Below are positions 41,107-50,261 of a stretch of 64,000 nucleotides of DNA, piece by piece (the first letter of the stretch is position 1; each line of letters opens with the position of its first letter). Below the pieces are notes generated by a model that worked only from the letters and a program-made list of their open reading frames with translations, was not told where the DNA came from and did no database searches. The position numbers were made by a program, and so were the translations under genes. This DNA is from Azospirillum baldaniorum. GTDB lineage: Bacteria > Pseudomonadota > Alphaproteobacteria > Azospirillales > Azospirillaceae. The stretch spans positions 279,501-343,500 of the forward strand of contig NZ_CP022260.1 in assembly GCF_003119195.2 (NCBI RefSeq), written 5' to 3'.

Positions 41107-41484
41107 ATGACCGCGGTTCAGGAAACCACCTATTCCGATTCTGAAATCGTTGAGCGGCTGCAGCAAATATTGCCGCGGTGGCGGTTCGAGGATGGCTGGA
41201 TCCGGCGGAAGTACAAGACGAACAGTTGGAAGGGCACCTTGATGGTGATCAACACGGTCGGCCATCTGGCCGAGGCCGCGTGGCACCACCCGGACCTTAC
41301 CGCCTCCTACGCCTGGGTCGAGGTGCGGCTGAAGACCCACTCGGCCAAGGGCATCACCGACAAGGATTTCGACCTCGCCCGCAAGATCGAGGAAGTCATC
41401 CAATGGCAGCCCGCCCGCGACGGCGGTGCGCTGGAGGGAACGCCCCGCGACGATCCGCGCTTCGCCTACATCAAGTACGACTGA
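41107..41484 (+). CDS. Pterin-4a-carbinolamine dehydratase-like protein
   Basis: The product is 125 residues with GGAGGAAG just before the ATG. The family signature HHPDLTASYAWVEVRLKTHS contains the paired His of the active site, preceded by TLMVINTVGHLAEAAW. The classical enzyme dehydrates 4a-hydroxytetrahydrobiopterin, but no aromatic amino-acid hydroxylase is present. As first gene before fhcB it probably acts on an H4MPT precursor or derivative. The N-terminal 20 residues and C-terminal 25 residues extend beyond the usual 95-residue domain. Confidence 0.88.
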   Translation: MTAVQETTYSDSEIVERLQQILPRWRFEDGWIRRKYKTNSWKGTLMVINTVGHLAEAAWHHPDLTASYAWVEVRLKTHSAKGITDKDFDLARKIEEVIQWQPARDGGALEGTPRDDPRFAYIKYD

Positions 41485-41488
41485 CGGC

Positions 41489-42787
41489 ATGGCGAGCGAC
41501 CGGCCAACCCATCTCATTCGCCCCGTCGTCCATCGTGACGTCGTGTGCCCGTTCTGCGGCCTCGGTTGCGACGACCTGACCGTCGAGGAGGAGCCGCCCG
41601 CGACGCTGGCGGTGCGCTCCACTGACTGCCCGGTGGCGCGCGAGCGCTTTTCCCGGACGCCGTCGGCAGAACCGCCGCGCGTCGCGGGCGTCGCAGTGCC
41701 ACTGGCGGAGGCGGTGGAGGCCGCGGCGGCGGTATTGGCGGCGGCGCAAGCGCCCCTGGTGGCCGGGCTCGGCACCGACGTCGATGGAGCGCGGGCCGCC
41801 CTGTCGCTCGCCGAACGACTGGGGGCGGTGGTCGATCACGCGTTGTCCGACGGGCTGTACCGAAATCTGGCGGTGCTTCAGCGCACGGGCTGGATCGCGA
41901 CGACCCTGGCCGAGCTGCGCAACCGCTGCGACCTGTTGCTGGTGGCCGGACCGGACCCGGCGGCGCTGCACCCGCGCCTCTTCGAGCGCTGGGTGGCGCC
42001 CGCGCCGGCCTTCCAGACGCCGCCTTCGCGGGAGGTGGTGTTCCTGTGCGGCGAGCCGCTGGATGCCACGCGGACCGCGCTCTCGGGGATTCCCGTCACC
42101 GTCCTGCCCGGTGATCCTGCGAAGATTGGGGACGCAGCAGCGGCACTGGCCGCGGCCTTGGCCGATCCGTCCCGTGCCTTGGGAGCCGCCGGCATCGCGC
42201 CCGGCGACATCGCCGCCCTGGCGGAGCGGCTGCGCAAGGCGCGCTACGCGGTCGTGGCCTGGGCCGCTTCCGCCTTCGACGAGCCGCACGCCGACCTGAC
42301 GGTGGAGCGGCTGGTCCGCCTCGTCCGCGACGCGAACCGGCACACCCGCTGCGCCGGCTTGCCGCTGGCCGGTCACGACAATGTGGTCGGGGTCAATCAG
42401 GTCTGCACGTGGCGCTTCGGCGTGCCGCTGCGCACGTCGCTGGCCGGAGGAATGCCGCTGCACGATCCCCACCGCTTCGCCTGGGCGCGCTATGCGGATG
42501 TGGCGGACGCCGTCGTCTGGGTGTCCACCTTCCGGCCGGAGGTGCCGGCCTTTTCCGCGGGGCAGACGGTCATCGCGCTGGCCCCGTCGGGAACGGCCAT
42601 GGCTGAGGAGCCGGCGGTGTTCATTCCCGTCGGCACGCCGGGCATCGACCACCCGGCCCATGTCTTCCGCAGCGACACGGTGGTCGCTCTGCGCGCGCGG
42701 CGCCTGATCGACCGTGGTTTGCCGGACGTCGCAACCGTGCTGAAGGCCATCGCCGCCGCCCTGCCGCAGGAGGCTCCCACATGCTGA
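41489..42787 (+). CDS. fhcB: Formyltransferase/hydrolase complex subunit B
   Basis: The product is 432 residues, starting 5 bases after the dehydratase gene. It is the bacterial counterpart of FwdB/FmdB in formylmethanofuran dehydrogenase, within the Fhc complex that turns formyl-H4MPT into formate. An N-terminal CPFCGLGCDDLTVEEE carries the cysteine cluster of the family; later TDCPVARERFSRTPS and GLPLAGHDNVVGVNQVCTWR are typical. In methylotrophs this subunit is thought to be structural because the complex is hydrolytic, without Mo or W. It overlaps fhcA by 7 bases. Confidence 0.93.
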   Translation: MASDRPTHLIRPVVHRDVVCPFCGLGCDDLTVEEEPPATLAVRSTDCPVARERFSRTPSAEPPRVAGVAVPLAEAVEAAAAVLAAAQAPLVAGLGTDVDGARAALSLAERLGAVVDHALSDGLYRNLAVLQRTGWIATTLAELRNRCDLLLVAGPDPAALHPRLFERWVAPAPAFQTPPSREVVFLCGEPLDATRTALSGIPVTVLPGDPAKIGDAAAALAAALADPSRALGAAGIAPGDIAALAERLRKARYAVVAWAASAFDEPHADLTVERLVRLVRDANRHTRCAGLPLAGHDNVVGVNQVCTWRFGVPLRTSLAGGMPLHDPHRFAWARYADVADAVVWVSTFRPEVPAFSAGQTVIALAPSGTAMAEEPAVFIPVGTPGIDHPAHVFRSDTVVALRARRLIDRGLPDVATVLKAIAAALPQEAPTC

Positions 42788-44442
42788 CGAAGCTCGCCGG
42801 GGGGCGCCTTTACGATCCGGCCAACGGGCGTGACGGTGCGGTGGGCGACCTGTTCGTCCGGGATGGCCGGATCGTCGCCGATCCCGGACCCGGCGCCGCG
42901 CCGGACGAGGTCCACGACCTGTCCGGGCGGGTCGTGATGGCCGGCGCCATCGACATCCACAGCCACATCGCCGGTGGAAAGGTCAATATCGCGCGCCTGC
43001 TGATGGCGGAGGAGCACCGGGCGGCGGCGATCACCACGGAGGAGCCATGCGGTTGCGGCGTCGGCCTCGCCACCCCGTCCACCCACGCCACCGGCTGCCG
43101 CTACGCTCAGATGGGCTACACGGCGGCCTTCGAGCCAGCGATGCTGCCGAGCAACGCCCGCCACGCCCACTTGGAAATGGCGGACATCCCGCTGATCGAC
43201 ACCGGCGGCTATCTGGTGCTGGGCAACGACGACCTGCTGCTGGAGCTTCTCGCCTCCGGCGCTGGGGAGGAGGCGGTGGCCGATTACGTCGGCTTCATGC
43301 TGAACGCCACGCGCAGCCTTGCCGTCAAGGCGGTGAATCCCGGCGGCATCAACGCTTTCAAGTACAACCAGCGCCGCCTCGACGTGGACGAGGCCGGCCC
43401 CTTCCACGCCATCACGCCGCGCCGCATCCTCACCGCGCTGGCGGGGGCGGTGCAGCGGCTGGGGATTCCGCATCCCCTGCATCTGCATGGCTTCAACCTC
43501 GGCGTGCCGGGCAACGTCGAGGCGACGCTCGACAGCATCGCGGCGGTCGATGGTCTCCGGCTCCACCTCACCCACGTCCAGTTCCACGCCTACGGCGTGG
43601 AGGGCGACCGGAAATTCTCCTCCGCCGCCGCGCGCGTGGCCGAGGCGGTCAACCGCCAGCCCAACATCTCGGTGGATGTCGGTCAGATCATGTTCGGCCA
43701 GACGGTGACGGCCTCGGCCGACACCATGGCGCAGATGAACAACGCCGGGCTCGCCCACCCGAAGAAATGGGTGATGATGGACATCGAATGCGACGCCGGC
43801 TGCGGCGTCGTGCCTTTCCGCTACCGCGACAAGGCCTTCGTCAACGCGCTGCAATGGGCGATCGGGCTGGAGCTGTTCCTGCTGATCGAGGACCCCTGGC
43901 GGATCTTCCTCACCACCGACCACCCCAACGGCGCGCCCTTCACCAGCTATCCCGAACTGATCCGCCTGCTGATGGACCGCGATCACCGCCTCACCCGGAT
44001 GGCGGAACTGCACCCGGCGTTGCCGGAGCACACCATCCTGGGATCGCTGACGCGCGAGTATTCGCTGGGCGAGATCGCCACCATGACCCGCGCCGCGCCG
44101 GCGCGCATCCTGGGCCTGACCGACCGCGGCCATCTCGGTCCGGGGGCGGTCGCCGACATCACCGTCTACACCGACCGGCCGGACCGTCGCGCGATGTTCG
44201 AAAAGCCGGACCTCGTCTTCAAGGACGGCCGGCTGATCGTCCGCGACGGTGTGGTGGTGGCGTTCCTCCAGGGGCGCACGCATGTGGTGGAGCCCGCCTA
44301 CGACCCGACGATCGAATCCTGGATGGCGCGCCGCTTCGACGAGCGCATGGGCCAGCGGCTGACGCATTTCCGCATCGCGGAGGAGGAGATCCGTGGCGGC
44401 AACGGCCTGGTCCGCCACGCCTGTCAGCCCGGATCATTTTGA
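42781..44442 (+). CDS. fhcA: Formyltransferase/hydrolase complex subunit A (formylmethylofuran hydrolase)
   Basis: The product is 553 residues with the amidohydrolase fold. It hydrolyses formyl-methylofuran to formate. Metal-site motifs are AGAIDIHSHIAGGKVNIARL (His60, His62), LHLHGFNLGVPGNVEATLDS, WVMMDIECDAGCG and the late Asp motif FLTTDHPNGAPFTSYPELI. Start ATG 42781 overlaps the fhcB stop. Downstream, fhcD begins 13 bases after its stop. The complex carries a bound methylofuran that shuttles the formyl group between FhcD and FhcA. Confidence 0.96.
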   Translation: MLTKLAGGRLYDPANGRDGAVGDLFVRDGRIVADPGPGAAPDEVHDLSGRVVMAGAIDIHSHIAGGKVNIARLLMAEEHRAAAITTEEPCGCGVGLATPSTHATGCRYAQMGYTAAFEPAMLPSNARHAHLEMADIPLIDTGGYLVLGNDDLLLELLASGAGEEAVADYVGFMLNATRSLAVKAVNPGGINAFKYNQRRLDVDEAGPFHAITPRRILTALAGAVQRLGIPHPLHLHGFNLGVPGNVEATLDSIAAVDGLRLHLTHVQFHAYGVEGDRKFSSAAARVAEAVNRQPNISVDVGQIMFGQTVTASADTMAQMNNAGLAHPKKWVMMDIECDAGCGVVPFRYRDKAFVNALQWAIGLELFLLIEDPWRIFLTTDHPNGAPFTSYPELIRLLMDRDHRLTRMAELHPALPEHTILGSLTREYSLGEIATMTRAAPARILGLTDRGHLGPGAVADITVYTDRPDRRAMFEKPDLVFKDGRLIVRDGVVVAFLQGRTHVVEPAYDPTIESWMARRFDERMGQRLTHFRIAEEEIRGGNGLVRHACQPGSF

Positions 44443-44455
44443 TGGGGGCGTTCTG

Positions 44456-45355
44456 ATGCGGCTCAACGGCGTCCACATCGAGGACACCTTCGCCGAGGCC
44501 TTCCCCATGCTCGGCACGCGGCTGGTCATCACCGCCGATACGCCGGACTGGGTGCAGGCGGCGGTGGTCAGCCTGACGGGCTTCGCCACTTCGGTGATCG
44601 CCTGCGGCTGCGAGGCGGCAATGGAGCGCGTGTTGCCGCCCGATGAATCCCCGGACTCCCGGCCCGGCGCCGCGGTGCTGCTGTTCGCCATGTCGAAGGC
44701 GGAACTGGCGAAGCAGGTGGCGCGCCGCGTCGGGCAATGCGTGATGACCTGCCCTGGAACCGCCTGCTACGCGGGGCTGCGGGAGGGCGCTGTGATTCCG
44801 CTCGGCAACGCGCTGCGCTATTTCGGCGACGGCTGGCAGATCGCCAAGCGGGTCGGGTCCCGCCGTTATTGGCGCATCCCGGTCATGGACGGCGAATTCC
44901 TGTGCGAGGCGGCCACCGCGGCGGTCGACGGCGTCGGCGGCGGCAACTTCATCATCCTGGCGGCCGACCGCCGCGCCGCTCTGGCGGCGGCGCAGGCCGC
45001 GGTGCAGGCGATCCGCAAGGTGCCGGGGGCGATCCTTCCCTTTCCCGGCGGGGTGGTGCGCTCCGGCTCCAAGATCGGCGGCAAGTACAAGGGGATGATT
45101 GCCTCGACCAACACCGCCTTCTGCCCGACGCTTCGGGCGGCGGTGCCGGTCTCGCTGGTGCCGGAGGGGGTGGAGTCCATCCTCGAACTGGTCATTGACG
45201 GGGTCAGCGAGGCGGCGGTCGCCGCCGCCATGCGCGCGGGCATCACCGCTGTGGCGGACCTCGGCGCCGCGGGTGGCGTGGTGTCGGTGACCGCCGGCAA
45301 TTACGGCGGCAAGCTCGGCCGCTACCAGTTCCGGTTGCATGAGGTGATGGCATGA
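44456..45355 (+). CDS. fhcD: Formylmethanofuran (methylofuran):H4MPT formyltransferase
   Basis: The product is 299 residues from ATG 44456 (MRLNGVHIEDTFAEAF), preceded by GGGGG; an upstream GTG at 44393 inside fhcA is not needed. It moves the formyl group from formyl-H4MPT to methylofuran. Ftr blocks are TRLVITADTPDWVQAAVVSL, GFATSVIACGCEAAMER, GQCVMTCPGTACYAGL, ILPFPGGVVRSGSKIGGKYK and SVTAGNYGGKLGRYQFRLHE. It overlaps fhcC by an ATGA. Confidence 0.97.
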   Translation: MRLNGVHIEDTFAEAFPMLGTRLVITADTPDWVQAAVVSLTGFATSVIACGCEAAMERVLPPDESPDSRPGAAVLLFAMSKAELAKQVARRVGQCVMTCPGTACYAGLREGAVIPLGNALRYFGDGWQIAKRVGSRRYWRIPVMDGEFLCEAATAAVDGVGGGNFIILAADRRAALAAAQAAVQAIRKVPGAILPFPGGVVRSGSKIGGKYKGMIASTNTAFCPTLRAAVPVSLVPEGVESILELVIDGVSEAAVAAAMRAGITAVADLGAAGGVVSVTAGNYGGKLGRYQFRLHEVMA

Positions 45356-46176
45356 GCGGCCTCGTCCTCACCACGCGCGATCCTTCCGGTCCGCCCATCG
45401 ACATGACCGGCGTCCTCCCCGAACGGCTGATTGAGGGTGGCCGGGCGGCGCTGGCCGGGCTGATGCTGGTCCGTGGGCGGGGGCGTCACCGGTTGGACGC
45501 GCTGTTCACGCTGGAGGACGGCGGCCCTCCCGGTTCCCTGATCCTGCGCCCCGGCAGCGCGGTGCTCGACGGGGTGGGGACCGGCATGAGCACTGGAGGG
45601 ATTCGGGTCGAGGGGGAGTGCGGTGCCTATGCCGGCAGCGGCATGCGCGGCGGCACGCTGACCGTCGCGGGGAACTGCGGCGCCTTCGCCGCCGCCGAAA
45701 TGTCCGGCGGGCGCCTGCGTGTCGCGGGCGATGCCGGCGAATTCCTGGGAGCGCCGCTGGCCGGCGGCACGCGTGGCATGAGCGGCGGCTCCGTCGTCGT
45801 CATGGGCAACGCCGGCGACCGTGTCGGCGAGCGGATGCGCCGTGGCCTGATCGCCGTCCACGGACGGGCGGGGAGCCTGTGCGGCGCCCGGATGATCGCC
45901 GGGACCATCGTCGTCGGCGCCGGTTGCGGCCCCGATCCGGGGCAGGCCATGCGCCGGGGCTCCATCCTGCTGCCCCAAGCGCCGGACGCCGTTCCGTCCG
46001 GCTTCGTCGATGGCGGCACGAACGACTGGCTGTTTCTGGACCTGATGCGGAAGGAGCTGATCGATGGCGGGGCTTGGCCCAATGGATTCCCAACCGCCGG
46101 AACCCGCGCCCGGCGCCTTATCGGCGACCGGTCGGCCGGGGGGATCGGAGAGGTGCTTATTCTTGGGGAAGCGTAG
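45352..46176 (+). CDS. fhcC: Formyltransferase/hydrolase complex subunit C
   Basis: The product is 274 residues with the GXGXG beta-helix seen in FwdC and glutamate synthase. Repeats of GxxGxxMxxG are plain: GAYAGSGMRGGTLTVAGNCG, AFAAAEMSGGRLRVAGDAGE and VGERMRRGLIAVHGRAGSLC. It is a structural subunit of the Fhc complex. Its 3' end overlaps the start of a PQQ-associated binding-protein gene, which ties the cytoplasmic C1 operon to the periplasmic methanol module. Confidence 0.95.
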   Translation: MSGLVLTTRDPSGPPIDMTGVLPERLIEGGRAALAGLMLVRGRGRHRLDALFTLEDGGPPGSLILRPGSAVLDGVGTGMSTGGIRVEGECGAYAGSGMRGGTLTVAGNCGAFAAAEMSGGRLRVAGDAGEFLGAPLAGGTRGMSGGSVVVMGNAGDRVGERMRRGLIAVHGRAGSLCGARMIAGTIVVGAGCGPDPGQAMRRGSILLPQAPDAVPSGFVDGGTNDWLFLDLMRKELIDGGAWPNGFPTAGTRARRLIGDRSAGGIGEVLILGEA

Positions 46177-47380
46177 CGGGCGCGCTCCGGTGAGCCGGGC
46201 TGGCGCCCTTCTGACCATCGCCGCGGCGCTCCTCCTCGGGGCTCCGGCGTGGGCCGCCGATCCGCTGGTGGTCCGCATCGGCTATCTGATCCGCGCGGAG
46301 GAGCCGCGGATTCCCCAGACCTTTCTCGAACCGGTGTCGGAGGACGAGGGCGTCCAGGGCGCCCGCCTCGCCATCGCCGACAACAACACGACCGGGCGGT
46401 TCCTCAACCAGCGCTTCGATCTGGTCGAGGTGACGGTGCCGGAGGACGGGCGCGTCGAGGACGCCGTGCGCGACCTTGCCGGGCAGGGTGTGCGCTTGCT
46501 CGTCGCCGACCTGAAGGAGGACGCCCTGCTCGCCGCGGCGGCGGCGCCCGAGGCGGCCGACATGCTGATCTTCAACACCCGCGCCCCGGACGACGACTTG
46601 CGCAACGAGCGCTGCCGCGCCAACCTGTTGCACGTCACGCCCAGCCGGCGGATGCAGGCCGACGCGCTGGCCCAGTACCTCGCGTCCCGGAAATGGATGA
46701 ACTGGCTGCTGGTGGTTGGGCGGGCGCCGCAGGACGCCGCCTACGCCGACGCGATCCGCGCCGCCGCCAAACGCTACCGCGCCAAAATCGTCGAGGAAAA
46801 GCGCTGGACCTTCGAGGACGCGAACCGCCGCGTCGACACCGGGCACGTCACCGTGCAATCGGAGATTCTTACCTTCACCCAGGGCACCGAGCACGACGTG
46901 CTGGTCGTTGCCGACGAGGCGGACGGGTTCGGCGAGTATCTGCTCTACCAGACGTGGCTGCCCCGCCCGGTCGCCGGCACCCATGGGCTCGTCCCGACCG
47001 CGTGGTCGCGCGTGCATGAGCAGTGGGGGGCGACGCAGATCCACAGCCGCTTCGAACGGCAGGCCGGGCGCTGGATGCGCCCGCGCGACTACACCGCCTG
47101 GATGGCCGTCCGCGCGGTGGGCGAGGCGGCAACGCGCACCAAGTCCGCCGACCCCGCGGCGCTGGCCGCCTTCGTGCGCGGCCCCGACTTCACCCTGCCG
47201 GCCTTCAAGGGGCAGGGCCTGACCTTCCGCGACTGGGACGGGCAGCTTCGGCAGCCGGTGCTGCTGGCGGGGCCGCGGGTGCTCGTCTCGGTGTCGCCGC
47301 AGCCGGGCTACCTGCACCAGTTCTCGGAACTCGACACGCTCGGCGACGATCGCCCGGAAAGCCGGTGCCGAAACCGCTGA
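46163..47380 (+). CDS. PQQ-associated ABC transporter substrate-binding protein (branched-chain amino-acid type)
   Basis: The start is uncertain: TTG 46163 has GGAGAGG upstream and overlaps fhcC by 14 bases; GTG 46190 is the alternative. A basic n-region and signal peptide end at GAPAWAAD. The mature part is a type I periplasmic-binding fold (VRIGYLIRAEEPRIPQTFLE, ARLAIADNNTTGRFLNQRFD, SRKWMNWLLVVGRAPQDAAY). Its family is found beside PQQ alcohol dehydrogenase systems together with the beta-propeller, ATPase and permease genes that follow. What it binds is unknown. Confidence 0.85.
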   Translation: MGKRSGRAPVSRAGALLTIAAALLLGAPAWAADPLVVRIGYLIRAEEPRIPQTFLEPVSEDEGVQGARLAIADNNTTGRFLNQRFDLVEVTVPEDGRVEDAVRDLAGQGVRLLVADLKEDALLAAAAAPEAADMLIFNTRAPDDDLRNERCRANLLHVTPSRRMQADALAQYLASRKWMNWLLVVGRAPQDAAYADAIRAAAKRYRAKIVEEKRWTFEDANRRVDTGHVTVQSEILTFTQGTEHDVLVVADEADGFGEYLLYQTWLPRPVAGTHGLVPTAWSRVHEQWGATQIHSRFERQAGRWMRPRDYTAWMAVRAVGEAATRTKSADPAALAAFVRGPDFTLPAFKGQGLTFRDWDGQLRQPVLLAGPRVLVSVSPQPGYLHQFSELDTLGDDRPESRCRNR

Positions 47381-47419
47381 GAAAAGCCCCGGCAGGGGGC
47401 AACCATGGGAGGGAACGTG

Positions 47420-48400
47420 ATGTCGTTAACCGGAGGAGCCGCCCGGATCGGCGCTTTAGCGTTGCTGGGCTTCGCCGTCGCCCAGCCCGCACAGGCGGAC
47501 ACCATCTTCGTCTCGAACGAGAAGAGCAACACCGTCTCGGTGGTGGACGGTGGCAAGCTGCAGGTGGTCGCGACGATCAAGGTCGGCCGCCGGCCGCGCG
47601 GCATCACCTTCAACGAGGACATGACGCAGATCTTCGTCTGCGTCGGCGACGACAACCGGATCGACGTCATCGACGTGGCGACCCAGAAGGTCGTCGACCG
47701 GCTGCCGTCGGGTCCCGATCCGGAGCTGTTCGTGCTGGACCCGCAGGGGCACCGGCTCTACGTCGCCAACGAGGACGACAACATGGTCTCGGTGGTCGAC
47801 ATCGGGAGCAAGAAGATCATCGGCGAAATCCAGGTAGGGGTGGAACCGGAGGGCATGGGCGTCAGCCCGGACGGCAAGATTCTGGTCAACACCTCCGAAA
47901 CGACGAATATGGCCCATTTCATCGACACGGAATCGCACAAGATCATCGACAACGTGCTGGTCGATGCGCGTCCGCGCGTCGCCCAGTTCACCGGGGACGG
48001 GCGGTTCGTCTGGGTGTCGTCGGAGGTCGGCGGGACGGTCAGCGTCATCGACGCGGCCTCGCGCAAGCTCGTCCACAAGATCAGCTTCGCGGTCCAGGGC
48101 GTGCCGCGCGAATCCATCCAGCCGGTCGGCATCCAGCTGACCAGCGACGGGCAGCGGGCCTTCGTCGCCCTCGGCCCGGCCAACCGGGTCGCCGAGATCG
48201 ACGCCAAGACCTATGAGGTGAAGCGCTATCACCTCGTCGGCCAGCGCGTGTGGAATCTGGCGCTGTCGCCGGACGAGAAGCGCCTCTACACGACGAACGG
48301 CGTCAGCAACGACATGTCGGTGATGGACCTGGAGCGCGGCCGGGTCGTGAAGTCGATCTCGGTCGGCGGCGCGCCCTGGGGCGTGATCGTCAAGCCGTGA
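47420..48400 (+). CDS. PQQ-dependent catabolism-associated beta-propeller protein
   Basis: The product is 326 residues from ATG 47420 with GGGAGGG upstream; ATG 47405 would lack one. A signal peptide ending AQPAQAD is followed by six to seven YVTN-type blades (TIFVSNEKSNTVSVVDGGK, RLYVANEDDNMVSVVDI, VWVSSEVGGTVSVIDAASRK, RLYTTNGVSNDMSVMDLERG). It should fold as a periplasmic beta-propeller. Members accompany PQQ dehydrogenases and ABC-type genes. A chaperone or sensor role is possible, but none is shown. Confidence 0.85.
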   Translation: MSLTGGAARIGALALLGFAVAQPAQADTIFVSNEKSNTVSVVDGGKLQVVATIKVGRRPRGITFNEDMTQIFVCVGDDNRIDVIDVATQKVVDRLPSGPDPELFVLDPQGHRLYVANEDDNMVSVVDIGSKKIIGEIQVGVEPEGMGVSPDGKILVNTSETTNMAHFIDTESHKIIDNVLVDARPRVAQFTGDGRFVWVSSEVGGTVSVIDAASRKLVHKISFAVQGVPRESIQPVGIQLTSDGQRAFVALGPANRVAEIDAKTYEVKRYHLVGQRVWNLALSPDEKRLYTTNGVSNDMSVMDLERGRVVKSISVGGAPWGVIVKP

Positions 48401-48405
48401 CCTTA

Positions 48406-48455
48406 TAGCCCTCTCCCCTCTGGGGAGAGGGTGGCCCGAAGGGCCGGTGAGGGGG
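48406..48455. repeat. REP-like palindromic repeat, copy 2
   Basis: This is nearly identical to 37831-37880 (one change, gaagggcc for ggagggcc). It begins 5 bases after the beta-propeller stop. The palindrome CCCTCTCCCC...GGGGAGAGGG could form a hairpin in the message and separate the propeller gene from the ABC genes. Confidence 0.8.
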
Positions 48456-48488
48456 ATGTGCGTTTCGGTACGTCCGGCAAAAGCGCAA

Positions 48489-48524
48489 CCCCCTCACCCT
48501 AACCCTCCCCAGAGGGGAAAGGGG
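48489..48524. repeat. REP-like repeat, partial inverted copy 3
   Basis: The sequence ccccctcaccctaaccctcc followed by ccagaggggaaagggg is an inverted, diverged and shortened copy of the same repeat, 33 bases after copy 2. The two copies face each other and could pair into a long stem. Paired inverted copies are common for this kind of element. Confidence 0.65.
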
Positions 48525-48560
48525 ATTTCACACACGGTTGCTCCCGGCGATGGAGACGAC

Positions 48561-49355
48561 ATGGATTGCTTCGAAACGGCGCCACCCGACCCGCAAGCCC
48601 GTTCCGGTGACGCCGCGGCGGCCCCGGTCCTGGCGGTTGAGGGGCTGAGCCACAGCTTCGGGGCGCGGGTGGCGCTGGATGGTGTGTCGTTCGGCGTTCC
48701 CGCGGGGCGGTTCACCGTGCTGCTGGGGCTCAACGGCGCCGGCAAGACGACGCTCTTCTCTCTGATCACGCGGATTTACAACACCCGCCGGGGAAGCATC
48801 CGGGTCTTCGGCTTCGACATGCGCCGGCACCCGGCCCAGGCGCTGGCGCGCATCGGCGTGGTGTTCCAGCAGCCGACGCTCGACCCAGACCTGACCGTCA
48901 TCCAGAACCTGCGCTACCACGGCGGGCTGCACGGCTTGGCATCCGCCGACATCGAAGCCCGGGCGGGCGAGGAACTGGCCCGCATCGGCTTGTCCGAGCG
49001 CGCCGACGAGCGGGTGCGCACCCTGTCCGGCGGGCAGCGGCGGCGGGTTGAAATCGCCCGCGCGCTGCTTCACCGCCCAAGCCTTCTGCTGCTGGACGAG
49101 CCGACCGTCGGGCTCGACATCGAGCTGCGCCGGCAGGTCCTCGACCATGTGCACGATCTCTGCCGGGAACGGGGATTGGCCGTGCTCTGGGCGACCCACC
49201 TCATCGACGAGGCGCGCGACGGGGACGGCGTCGTGGTGCTGCACGGTGGGCGCGTGCTGGCGAGCGGGCTGGCGGAGGAGGTATGCGCCGCCACCGGCGC
49301 CGCGACCCTGGGCGACGCCTTCGCCCGACTGACGGAGAAGAAGGTGCGGCAATGA
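48561..49355 (+). CDS. PQQ-associated ABC transporter ATP-binding protein
   Basis: The product is 264 residues from ATG 48561 with GGAGA upstream; the frame extends into the repeat but that part is not protein-like. Walker A is GLNGAGKTT, the Q-loop is VVFQQPTLDPDLTVIQNLRY, the signature is TLSGGQRRRVEIARAL and Walker B is LLLLDEPTVGLD with the switch His in ATHLIDEA. It forms an ABC-2 type system with the permease gene overlapping its stop. Such pairs accompany PQQ alcohol dehydrogenases; the transported compound is unknown. Confidence 0.92.
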   Translation: MDCFETAPPDPQARSGDAAAAPVLAVEGLSHSFGARVALDGVSFGVPAGRFTVLLGLNGAGKTTLFSLITRIYNTRRGSIRVFGFDMRRHPAQALARIGVVFQQPTLDPDLTVIQNLRYHGGLHGLASADIEARAGEELARIGLSERADERVRTLSGGQRRRVEIARALLHRPSLLLLDEPTVGLDIELRRQVLDHVHDLCRERGLAVLWATHLIDEARDGDGVVVLHGGRVLASGLAEEVCAATGAATLGDAFARLTEKKVRQ

Positions 49356-50167
49356 ACGCGACGCTCCACTGGCGTTGCCTGCGCGCGGTCATCGTCCGCG
49401 AGGGGCTGCGCTTCGTGCACCAGCGCGAGCGGTTCTTCGCCGCCCTGGTGAGGCCGCTGGTCTGGCTGGCCATCTTCGCGGTGGGGTTCCGCGCGGTGCT
49501 CGGCCTGTCGATCATCCCACCCTACGAGACCTACATCCTCTACGAGGATTACGTGACGCCGGGGCTGGTGGCCATGATCCAGCTCTTTAACGGGATGCAG
49601 AGTTCGCTGTCCATGGTCTATGACCGGGAGATGGGCAGCATGAAGACCCTGCTGGTCAGCCCGCTGCCGCGCTGGTACCTGCTGGTCTGCAAGCTGCTGG
49701 CCGGCGTTCTGGTGTCGATCGCCCAGGTCTATGTCTTCCTCGCCATCGCCTGGTTCTGGGGCGTCCAGCCACCGGAACTCGGCTATCTCGCCGTTCTGCC
49801 GGCGCTGGTGCTGAGCGGGCTGATGCTGGGCGCGCTCGGTCTTCTGCTGTCCTCCTTCATCCGGCAGCTGGAGAATTTCGCGGGCGTGATGAACTTCGTC
49901 ATTTTCCCGATGTTCTTCGCCTCCTCCGCGCTCTACCCGCTGTGGCGCATCCGCGAGGGCAGCCCGACGCTCGCCTGGATCGCCGGGATCAACCCCTTCA
50001 CGCAGGCGGTCGAACTGATCCGCTTCGCTCTGTACCTGCAATTCAACGGCACGGCGTTCCTGGCCGTCACCGCGTGCCTCGCGCTGTTCCTGGGGGGAGC
50101 GATCCTCGCCTACGATCCCGGCCGGGGCTTTTGGGCCCGCCGCGGCGGGCCGGCGGAACAGGGGTGA
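49352..50167 (+). CDS. PQQ-associated ABC-2 type permease
   Basis: The product is 271 residues, starting in an ATGA overlap with the ATPase gene. It has about six transmembrane helices (PLVWLAIFAVGFRAVLGL, LLAGVLVSIAQVYVFLAIAW, LAVLPALVLSGLMLGALGLL, VMNFVIFPMFFASSALYPLW, FLAVTACLALFLGGAILAY). The ABC-2 signature region LLVSPLPRWYLLVCKLLAG is present. This is the exporter-like topology seen in PQQ alcohol dehydrogenase clusters. It ends the long plus-strand operon that starts at the pterin dehydratase. Confidence 0.9.
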   Translation: MNATLHWRCLRAVIVREGLRFVHQRERFFAALVRPLVWLAIFAVGFRAVLGLSIIPPYETYILYEDYVTPGLVAMIQLFNGMQSSLSMVYDREMGSMKTLLVSPLPRWYLLVCKLLAGVLVSIAQVYVFLAIAWFWGVQPPELGYLAVLPALVLSGLMLGALGLLLSSFIRQLENFAGVMNFVIFPMFFASSALYPLWRIREGSPTLAWIAGINPFTQAVELIRFALYLQFNGTAFLAVTACLALFLGGAILAYDPGRGFWARRGGPAEQG

Positions 50168-50261
50168 CACGACGGGCGGAACCGCGCCGGGCGACCTGCG
50201 GTTGATGGCACAGACGACCGTCCGGTCATCCCGCCGGGCGGGCTCGGGTGGAGGAAACGTC

